Below are positions 42,869 through 50,144 of a DNA stretch of 64,000 nucleotides, one piece after another; the first letter of the stretch is position 1, and each line of letters opens with the position of its first letter. Under the pieces are notes generated by a model that saw nothing but the letters and a program-made list of their open reading frames with translations, was not told the DNA's origin and did not search any database. Where the stretch lies: assembly GCA_902461815.1 (NCBI GenBank), contig CABPZE010000003.1, positions 62,001-126,000 of the forward strand. The letters run 5' to 3'. The DNA comes from CAG-390 sp003523225 (GTDB taxonomy: Bacteria > Bacillota > Clostridia > Oscillospirales > CAG-272). The position numbers and the translations under genes are program-made.

Positions 42869-43566
42869 CTGACACCAAGATCCGACGCCCCGTTATCGGC
42901 ATTGCGCCGAGCATGAAGGACAGATTCATAAGAATGAATGCGGCTTACGCCGAGTCGATTTTTGCCGCAGGGGGAATACCTGTATTTCTCCCCTACACGA
43001 CCGACGCGTCACGGCTTGACGAATACTCAGCTCTTGACGGCTTTCTGTTTGCCGGAGGCGTGGACGTTGACCCCGTGCATTACGGAGAGACGGTCCAGTT
43101 TGACAGCGTCGAGGTAGACGCCGCCCGCGACGCCTTTGAGTTTGCCCTTTGGAATAAAGTTTATCCCGGCGGCAAGCCCATATTCGGCATCTGCCGTGGA
43201 ATCCAGTTTATAAACGTCGCTCTGGGCGGAACGCTTTATCAGCATATCCCGTCTCACTCGCAAAAGGAGCCGGGCAGCGAAGCCCCTCAGCACGTAAGCA
43301 TCACCCCCGGCTCGCGCCTTTACCGGCTTATCGGCGCACAGACAGATACCAACACCTTTCACCATCAGGCAATAAAGCGCCCGGCGGATACACTGCGAGT
43401 CACCGCAGTGTCTGATGACGGCACATTCGAGGCAGTCGAGACTACCGAGACCGGCAGATACCTGCTTGCCGTTCAGTGGCACCCGGAGCTTCTTGCGGCG
43501 CACCGTCCCGAAGCTGCGGCGCTGTTTTCCGACTTTATCGGCGCGGCGCGCGAAAGCATTGAATAA
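42865..43566 (+). CDS. gamma-glutamyl-gamma-aminobutyrate hydrolase family protein (peptidase C26)
   Basis: A 233-aa class I glutamine-amidotransferase-like hydrolase. The nucleophile Cys is in FGICRGIQFINVALGG near residue 110; the catalytic His-Glu is in VQWHPELL near 207. FLFAGGVDVDPVHYGE is the usual N-terminal block. PuuD-type enzymes split gamma-glutamyl amides. Overlap with the ECF S component (ATGA) suggests that the transported compound may be a gamma-glutamyl conjugate, or that the hydrolase acts in salvage of the vitamin, both inference. Confidence 0.9.
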   Translation: MTDTKIRRPVIGIAPSMKDRFIRMNAAYAESIFAAGGIPVFLPYTTDASRLDEYSALDGFLFAGGVDVDPVHYGETVQFDSVEVDAARDAFEFALWNKVYPGGKPIFGICRGIQFINVALGGTLYQHIPSHSQKEPGSEAPQHVSITPGSRLYRLIGAQTDTNTFHHQAIKRPADTLRVTAVSDDGTFEAVETTETGRYLLAVQWHPELLAAHRPEAAALFSDFIGAARESIE

Positions 43567-43621
43567 TACCCTGCCCCGATACCGCTGAGAATATCATCCT
43601 ACTGAACGGCGACGGGTCACG

Positions 43622-43680
43622 TCCGCCTCCCTTGTGTAAAGGGAGGCGGCACGGCGCAGCCGTGACGGAGGGATTGTAAC
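43622..43680. repeat. dispersed double-hairpin repeat
   Basis: CCGCCTCCCTT and AAGGGAGGCGG form one hairpin, followed by CACGGC and GCCGTG forming a second and ending GACGGAGGGATTGT. The layout matches part of palindromic repeat copy B near 15655. The rest of 43567-44017 shows a 16-bp hairpin at 43796-43831 and no gene. Confidence 0.75.
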
Positions 43681-43795
43681 GCTACGATCTCAAAAACGAC
43701 CCACAAGACGCCTTCGGCGCCAGTTTTCCTTACGCAGTGGAGCTTTTGCTGCGGCGGGATCTATAAACGGCAAAAGCATCTATGAAACCAACACT

Positions 43796-43831
43796 TTACA
43801 GGCTGTTGCATTTTTATGCAACAGCCTGTAA
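43796..43831. repeat. 16-bp perfect hairpin
   Basis: TTACAGGCTGTTGCAT, a TTTT loop and the exact complement. It may end the upstream transcript, but only AATTATT follows. Confidence 0.75.
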
Positions 43832-44017
43832 AATTATTGGATAAATATACTTCACCGCCGGAAGCGCCTGTCATCCGAAGCATAAATCTGCAAAACTCAG
43901 GAAAAGACGAGAGACATAATACAGTATTTTTACGGACAACACGCATATCAGGGTCATATGTCGAAAAAGAGGCAAAAAACAAAAGTAAAAAAATACATAT
44001 AAATTTCTGTAAACGCA

Positions 44018-44046
44018 TTGACACGCGGAGAAAAATGTGATATATT
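44018..44046 (+). promoter_or_regulatory. promoter for the peptide-modification-like operon
   Basis: TTGACA at 44018-44023, a 17-nt spacer ending GTGA, and TATATT at 44041-44046. The leader of about 105 nt has a strong AAGGAGG before the TTG start. No other promoter of this quality is seen up to 53.8 kb. Confidence 0.85.
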
Positions 44047-44158
44047 TATTATGTGTATTTATACAAAAAAAGGTTTATATCCGGCATATGGAGTCATTTT
44101 TTCCCGCCCGCCGGAATATTATAGCCCTGATCCGGTATGATAAGGAGGACTGATACGC

Positions 44159-44557
44159 TTGCCTGAACCCAAGAAAAACAATAGACCTCAGCCGCCGGAT
44201 AGCTGCGTATCCGACACATCCGCCCGCCTGCAGGAATTTACCCCGGAGGGAGCGGACAAATATGACCGCAAGTTCCTGATCGACCCCGGCTACGCCGTGC
44301 GTGAGATCGCGGGTGAATATATTGCGGTTCCCGTTGAGGTAAGCTCCGCAGCTCCACCGCAGACGGTGCTGCTTAATGAGACCGGATATTTTCTGTGGAC
44401 TCTGCTGCAGCAAGAGACGACATACAAAAACCTGATACACAGGATGACAGATGAATTCGAGGTTTCCGCCGATGAAGCGGAAAAAGACATAGATGAATTT
44501 CTGTCCTGCCTTGAAAAATACAATTTACTTGAGACCAGAACGGAGGGAACGAAATGA
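44159..44557 (+). CDS. PqqD-like peptide chaperone (RRE-type)
   Basis: A 132-aa protein. Residues about 38-125 form a PqqD-type winged-helix domain: VREIAGEYIAVPVE, the LLNETGYFLWTLLQ strand-helix, then DEFEVSADEAEKDIDEFLSCLEKYNLL. PqqD-like domains bind leader peptides of ribosomal natural products and present them to modifying enzymes (established knowledge). The first 37 residues are a charged Pro-rich extension. Start is TTG with AAGGAGG (44142-44148) upstream. First gene of the operon; the stop overlaps the next start (ATGA). Confidence 0.88.
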   Translation: MPEPKKNNRPQPPDSCVSDTSARLQEFTPEGADKYDRKFLIDPGYAVREIAGEYIAVPVEVSSAAPPQTVLLNETGYFLWTLLQQETTYKNLIHRMTDEFEVSADEAEKDIDEFLSCLEKYNLLETRTEGTK

Positions 44558-47500
44558 GTACGGTTCGTTCAACCGGGCGCGCAGTCGGCAAACGTGCGCT
44601 CGCAGCTTTCATTTGCCTGACAATGCTGTGCGGGCTTATCCCGGCGGCAGTGCTTTCTACCCAAGGCGCCGACGTAGCAAATTACGTCAGCCTGCCCATC
44701 ACCATCCGCGACTACGCCGCAGACGGTATGCTTTTTGAGTGGAATGAGACAGGAACGGTGGGGGATACCGTATACAGCGATTCAACCCCTACCCGTGTTT
44801 TCACAGAACAAGCAGGTGGGGGTGCGTATAATGCTACTGTCTACGATAGCTATGTACGTTATACATCTACCAGCACCGGAGTTTACATAACGTATACACT
44901 AAGTGGTAAGACCCGACATGATCTAAGATATTGTGTAGTCAAATACCGCACGAATGCGGCAGCATCAAGTACGCCTACGATAGGTCATCGGTGGAATAAT
45001 GGCAGTTCAAATAACTACGTTGATTTTGACACAAGCGGCTACAACAAAGCCTCAACATGGACAACAGTTGTAATCGACCTCGGCGACGGAACTGATGTAG
45101 TAAGCCACGTAACCTTATATCCGCGTCTTGCTAAGGGAAAGTATATTGACATCGCCTATGTTGCTTTCTTTGATAAATCAGAAAAGGCGACCGAATATAA
45201 AAACAATGGCGGAAAAGTCACCGCGTCGGCAACCTTCCACAACGGTGACACCAAGGGCTTTGGTATGCTTGCCACAAGTGACAAAGACCACTTCAACGAC
45301 CTTACGGGTGCGAACAACGCAATAGCCGGAACCTCGTACTTCATAAACGGTACCTGGGGCTCTACCACACAGCCGACTGCGGTGTTCACCACTTTGAACA
45401 GCGGCGCGCCGCAGACGGTCTACGGCGCACTGCTGCGCACCAATCTGGTCGAAGCAACTCTCGACGAGAACAAAAAACTGGTGTACACCGAGGCTGCCGT
45501 TACATATATTGCCAACCTGCTTCAGAAGACTCTGCCCGAGGTGTGGCAGAACTCGGACGGCAGCTACAACATGTGGTATGTAATGGGGCACAAACTAAGT
45601 GATCTGGGCGGCACTGACCTTGCCACGAAGCTGCGCTCACAGATAACGGGTCTTGGAACATACGCTGATGCCAAAGCAAAATATGATAATGGCAGTCTGA
45701 CAAAATACACTCAGGTGACCACATACTTTGACGCCGCATACTTCCTCCTTCACAACACCTTTGACGACAGCATCGGATACGGCAAGACCGTAGCCGAGTA
45801 CAACACGCTCCGTCTGGTCGCAAAACAGGTGGATGGACGCACGGTCTACGTTTTCAATTCCGGATATGACGGAACCGTCTACGACTCTACAAACGGTATT
45901 ATCTACAATACTCAGACAGATACAATTACGGCGCGGAAAAAAAATGGTACAGATGAGTATGTCCGCGGCAATATACTTCCATTAGCCACCTTCAACCCGA
46001 TCGCAGGTATGGGCTACGGCAATTCCGGCGACACCTACAGAATGGCACGCGACGGATCTCAGGAGAACTATTACAACGACACCAACTACAATCTTACGCT
46101 TGAAGGTCACGCGCAGTTCATATACTATCAGGACGCCGACCTTTACTTCAACTTCACCGGAGACGACGACGTTTACCTTTACATCAACGGAATACGCGTT
46201 CTCGATATGGGCGGTGCTCACTCCATTTCAAAAGCAGGTATAAGCCTTAACAATGTCGCCGAGATCTGCGGTCTTAAGGACGGCGAGGTCTACGACTTCG
46301 ACTTCTACTACATGGAGCGCCACGGCACTGCCGCAAACTTCAGTATCGAGACCAACATCAAGGTCGTTGACGCCAGCATGCTGACGGAAAAAATCGGATA
46401 TCAGAACGGCATCAGCACCGGATATAACGGTTACGTCAACCCGAATAAACCCGTTATATACGAATACGCGCTTACCAACAACGGCAAAGAGCCGATCCTC
46501 AACCTTACCTTTGATGACCCGCAGCTCGGCATATCCCTCTCCAAGGACAGCCTCAAGCTCAACTCGGAAACAACTTCCGAAAACCTGACTGCAACGGTAT
46601 ATAACCGGGACGGCACGGTAAAGGAGTTTGTCCCCGAGGGAACCCTGAACGCAGATAAGCTCAAACAGCTTCTTGCCGCCGGACTGAAGGTCGGAGAAAA
46701 GATAAGCATTTACGGTTTCAGCCACACGGTGACAGATACCGAATGGAACACCGGAGGCAACACTTTCACAAACCACGTTTACACGACCTCCAAGCCGGAA
46801 ACACGTGACGAGACACTGAACGGCCTCGCGGATTGGAAGGTTCAAAAGAGAGAATTTGATTATGAAGGCTTCCATATTTACGAATGGGTCGGAAAGTCGG
46901 TTACTGTAACAAAGGAGGAGCTTATCCAGCTTCCCAATAATGGCGGATATACCTTCTCCTCCGCCGCTTCCATAATCCCCTGCACTGCCAGCGGCAAAAC
47001 GACCACGTCCAACTGGAATCCCAATGCAACACTAAACGCTGACGGCTCGATAACATATACCGGCACGAAAACCGGCGCCGACGCATATTACTATATGCTG
47101 ACCGAAGGCTCCGGCGATAGTGAAAAGAAAAGCGACGTTATCTGCGTAAGCGTATATTCCTATGACGCAGCGGACAACACATATGTTATCGACTACGGTC
47201 TTTCGGTCGAGCTGAACGGAGAGGGACACGGTCTGACGCTTAACGATACGCTGAATCTCTCGGCAAACCCCTATACCACAGCTTCTTCCATTACCGGCAT
47301 TCAGGATGCCACAAGAGCTTACGGCAGCTTTACATGGGCTTCCCCGTCGCTGAAATACACACCAAGCAAAATAATCAATGACACCGACAGCGTAAGAGTC
47401 AATGTAAGGGTAATTGAAAACGGTGCTTCCTCACTGACAAAATTCACCGGTGTCGATATGTACGAGACAATAACCGTAGCCCCCGCCAACGTTATGTATT

Positions 47501-49056
47501 ACGAGGATAACTTCCCGGATATCACATATGTCGGCCAAGACGGGAACAGCTGGACTGTAACACAAGAAGCTGCTGCCGGAACTGAGCAAAGCGCAGACCA
47601 GCAGTCAAACTACGGCTCAGACCCGAACTACGCTGCCGACATCACCCCCTCCGCGATAACGGGAGATGCCTCCAACGGAACTTTGCATAAGCTTGACGTT
47701 GCAGCGACCGGCGAGGTAATGTCCTTTGACTTCCGCGGCACGGGATTTGAGATCCTCAGCCGCACGACCAAAGAGCCGTATGCCGTGATAAATGTCCTTG
47801 TGTACGATACGTCAAATCTCAGCACTCCCGTTGCGGTAAAGCCCGTTATCACCGAAAGCAAGGGCGGCGACCTTTATCAGATACCCGTTATCTCGATAAC
47901 GGGACTGGAGCATGGTGAATATCACGTCAGCGTCGTGGCGGCGGCAAGCACCGACACCAAGGCTCGCACCTTCTATGTTGACGGTCTCAGGATCTACGAG
48001 CCTCTTACCGCCAATGATGCGAATACGTACTACAATCCCGAAGAGGCCGGCGCAGCCTTTACCGAAATAAAAGCACTGATAGGTGAAGGTCAGGTCGTTT
48101 ATTCGGAGATCTCCGCTGCAGGCGATGAAGCAAAGATAATCTCCGGTAACGCAACGGGCGGAGCAGCTACTGTTATTGAGAACCGTGGAGACAACGGTTT
48201 TGTACTGATCTCCGACAATGCAGGCGACTACATGAAGTTCGGCCCCAATAACGAAATTTACCTGCAAGGCAATTCCTCAAACAATGTAATAGCCTTCCTG
48301 CTCACTCCCGACGCGTCAGTTGCCGAAGCGGCGAGAACCGTTGAGATCGGCGCTCACAGAAAATCCAATTCGCTGACCGGCGACACCGGAGCCATCAATC
48401 TGGTTTACGGCAGCACAGCCGAAGCTATCATGAAGGGCACTTACAGCTATGCCGTATCCAGCGGAACGGAACAGTATTATACAATTGACGTAAGTAACCT
48501 GACGCCGGATGACAAAGGCAGATATCTTGTCATGATCGGCACGAACGGTCCAAAGAGCGCAACCGACCTTGTTACACTGTCGCTGACAAATCTCAAGATC
48601 TCCGGTTACACGCTTGAGGGAATTGGCATAATTCAGGATGCCGAGGCGAACACGCTTCAGACCAATACGGTCATGATGGGTCTTATGTCCCTGCGCACCA
48701 TGGTCTACGAAGCCGCAAACGCCCCCGAGGTTCAGATAAACGCAGGTCTCGGTATCACCTCCGCGTCGCTGAACGCAAAAAGCGTGGTTTCCGGCAAGCA
48801 GGTCAAGCTGACGGTAAAAGCCACTGCCGGAGCCGATGAACTGGTGGTTCTCGATTCTGAAGGCAACCGCGTGGAATTTACAAAATGCACCTCAAAGGAA
48901 AGTCGCGGAGTTGTAACATTCACCGCCACCTGGGAGGTCACAGGAAGCGTCGGAGAGGTCATGTCTTACACTGTTATTGTTTACGATTCCGACGGAGCAA
49001 GATCCGTCAACACCGAAACGGTCAATGTGACCGTGAAAAAAGGATGGTCACTATGA
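44554..49056 (+). CDS. giant secreted surface protein with fibro-slime/PA14-like domain
   Basis: A 1500-aa exported protein. A signal peptide spans about residues 1-38. The N-terminal VSLPITIRDYAADGMLFEWNE block and NPIAGMGYGNSGDTYRMAR precede a fibro-slime/PA14-like domain at about 505-607 (DADLYFNFTGDDDVYLYING, then YDFDFYYMERHG). A further beta-sandwich-like part lies near 985-1150 (FDFRGTGFEIL, HGEYHVSVV). The last 100 residues or so (VVSGKQVKLTVKA, DSEGNRVEF, YTVIVYDSDG) match the end of the GH20 protein. No LPxTG or SLH anchor is seen. Codon use looks foreign around 44800-45180, suggesting an inserted module. Confidence 0.85.
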   Translation: MSTVRSTGRAVGKRALAAFICLTMLCGLIPAAVLSTQGADVANYVSLPITIRDYAADGMLFEWNETGTVGDTVYSDSTPTRVFTEQAGGGAYNATVYDSYVRYTSTSTGVYITYTLSGKTRHDLRYCVVKYRTNAAASSTPTIGHRWNNGSSNNYVDFDTSGYNKASTWTTVVIDLGDGTDVVSHVTLYPRLAKGKYIDIAYVAFFDKSEKATEYKNNGGKVTASATFHNGDTKGFGMLATSDKDHFNDLTGANNAIAGTSYFINGTWGSTTQPTAVFTTLNSGAPQTVYGALLRTNLVEATLDENKKLVYTEAAVTYIANLLQKTLPEVWQNSDGSYNMWYVMGHKLSDLGGTDLATKLRSQITGLGTYADAKAKYDNGSLTKYTQVTTYFDAAYFLLHNTFDDSIGYGKTVAEYNTLRLVAKQVDGRTVYVFNSGYDGTVYDSTNGIIYNTQTDTITARKKNGTDEYVRGNILPLATFNPIAGMGYGNSGDTYRMARDGSQENYYNDTNYNLTLEGHAQFIYYQDADLYFNFTGDDDVYLYINGIRVLDMGGAHSISKAGISLNNVAEICGLKDGEVYDFDFYYMERHGTAANFSIETNIKVVDASMLTEKIGYQNGISTGYNGYVNPNKPVIYEYALTNNGKEPILNLTFDDPQLGISLSKDSLKLNSETTSENLTATVYNRDGTVKEFVPEGTLNADKLKQLLAAGLKVGEKISIYGFSHTVTDTEWNTGGNTFTNHVYTTSKPETRDETLNGLADWKVQKREFDYEGFHIYEWVGKSVTVTKEELIQLPNNGGYTFSSAASIIPCTASGKTTTSNWNPNATLNADGSITYTGTKTGADAYYYMLTEGSGDSEKKSDVICVSVYSYDAADNTYVIDYGLSVELNGEGHGLTLNDTLNLSANPYTTASSITGIQDATRAYGSFTWASPSLKYTPSKIINDTDSVRVNVRVIENGASSLTKFTGVDMYETITVAPANVMYYEDNFPDITYVGQDGNSWTVTQEAAAGTEQSADQQSNYGSDPNYAADITPSAITGDASNGTLHKLDVAATGEVMSFDFRGTGFEILSRTTKEPYAVINVLVYDTSNLSTPVAVKPVITESKGGDLYQIPVISITGLEHGEYHVSVVAAASTDTKARTFYVDGLRIYEPLTANDANTYYNPEEAGAAFTEIKALIGEGQVVYSEISAAGDEAKIISGNATGGAATVIENRGDNGFVLISDNAGDYMKFGPNNEIYLQGNSSNNVIAFLLTPDASVAEAARTVEIGAHRKSNSLTGDTGAINLVYGSTAEAIMKGTYSYAVSSGTEQYYTIDVSNLTPDDKGRYLVMIGTNGPKSATDLVTLSLTNLKISGYTLEGIGIIQDAEANTLQTNTVMMGLMSLRTMVYEAANAPEVQINAGLGITSASLNAKSVVSGKQVKLTVKATAGADELVVLDSEGNRVEFTKCTSKESRGVVTFTATWEVTGSVGEVMSYTVIVYDSDGARSVNTETVNVTVKKGWSL

Positions 49057-49274
49057 GAAAAGAATATATCAAGCCTATGATGGCGGTCGAACCGCTTAAG
49101 CTCGATCATCCGATAGCCGCCAACTGCAATGCGGATTATGATGACATCAGATCCCTTATCGACCTTAGTTTCTTCTGGGATGACTGCAACTTCAAGTGGC
49201 AGGATACCACAAACGGCATGGGTCATGACACCGTTTGCTACCACAGCAATGTGCGCACGGCGTTTACCTCATAA
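49053..49274 (+). CDS. 73-aa precursor-like peptide (candidate RiPP substrate)
   Basis: A 73-aa peptide. The N-terminal part has the pattern MRKEYIKPMMAVEPLKL, reminiscent of leaders of Clostridia and Bacteroidota modified peptides (K-x-Y-x-K-P), then DHPIAANC ending in Cys25. The rest is Asp/aromatic-rich (DLSFFWDDCNFKW) with Cys45 and Cys62, and ends in RTAFTS with a C-terminal Ser. The start overlaps the stop of the giant protein (ATGA) and the next gene starts 6 nt later. A PqqD-like protein, a kinase and a radical SAM enzyme in the same operon support a precursor role (inference). Not a known family to me. Confidence 0.7.
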   Translation: MRKEYIKPMMAVEPLKLDHPIAANCNADYDDIRSLIDLSFFWDDCNFKWQDTTNGMGHDTVCYHSNVRTAFTS

Positions 49275-49280
49275 CACTTA

Positions 49281-50144
49281 ATGACGTTTCTGTATTGCTT
49301 CCGCATATGCGACCTTGATCTTCGGATAGAATCTTCGCGGGAGCTGAATTTTCCCGACTGCTTTTCTCCATTCTCCGCCGAACGGGAGACCGCTCGGGTG
49401 CCGGACATACGTATATCGGTCGAGTTCGGCACTTATCCGGTCTGCCCCGGCGTGGAATGGAAGAAAAATGTCCTTTTGCAGAACGGCGAGACCGCTCAGC
49501 GCTACTTCTGGCGCGACGGGCAGTATGTTTACCGCATTGAACCGGGGGATGATAGCGCGCCTTATCGGCTTATTATCCCCCCTGAGTATGCGGACGCCTT
49601 CTGTAAAAGCGCAAACTGGCTTCTGTACCTTGCAATGGAACGAATGCTTTTGCGACAAGGGCGCATCGTGCTTCATGCTTCGGCGGTGATCTACCGCTCG
49701 CAGGCGTATGTGTTCACCGCACCCTCGGGCGGCGGCAAATCAACGCAGGCGCAGATATGGGCGGACAGCCTCGGAGCGGAAATACTTAACGGCGACAAGG
49801 TAGTGCTTGCTCCCGGCGCGGACAAATGCACGGCATACGGAAGCCCGATTGCCGGAAGCTCAGAAGTATACCGCAATGCAAGTGCGCCTGTCGCTGCGAT
49901 CATCAGAATCGTAAAAAGCGGAGTCAACCGCGTCTCGCGCCTTGACGCGCGGAGCGGATATACCCTGCTGTACAGCGAGCTTGTTAAAAGCAAGTGGGAT
50001 CGCTCATTCAACATAAGCTTACTTAAATCGGTTGAGGAAGTTATAAAGACAACATCATTGCTTACCCTTGAATGTCTTCCGGACAGATCGGCGGCTGAAT
50101 GTGTACTCAGCTGTATTGGGAAAGCGGAAAGCGAAAAAAAATGA
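49281..50144 (+). CDS. HPr-kinase/phosphorylase-like protein
   Basis: A 287-aa protein resembling the HprK C-terminal kinase domain as found in peptide-tailoring clusters. The Walker A loop reads FTAPSGGGKSTQAQIW near residue 150; LNGDKVVL near 173 and the later GSPIAGSSEVY fit the HprK-like metal and capping region. The N-terminal half (VPDIRISVEFG, YRIEPGDD) is family-specific. In paeninodin-type lasso clusters related kinases phosphorylate the C-terminal Ser of the precursor (known), so the 73-aa peptide ending in Ser is a plausible target. Its stop overlaps the GH20 start (ATGA). Confidence 0.85.
   Translation: MTFLYCFRICDLDLRIESSRELNFPDCFSPFSAERETARVPDIRISVEFGTYPVCPGVEWKKNVLLQNGETAQRYFWRDGQYVYRIEPGDDSAPYRLIIPPEYADAFCKSANWLLYLAMERMLLRQGRIVLHASAVIYRSQAYVFTAPSGGGKSTQAQIWADSLGAEILNGDKVVLAPGADKCTAYGSPIAGSSEVYRNASAPVAAIIRIVKSGVNRVSRLDARSGYTLLYSELVKSKWDRSFNISLLKSVEEVIKTTSLLTLECLPDRSAAECVLSCIGKAESEKK

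Noticed and set aside
43816..44040. 74-codon frame before the PqqD-like gene
   Set aside because: It begins inside a hairpin, crosses the operon promoter and has no ribosome site.
44554..49056. Cell-wall sorting signal on the giant protein
   Set aside because: No LPxTG-like motif, C-terminal hydrophobic helix or SLH domain is visible in the last 150 residues.
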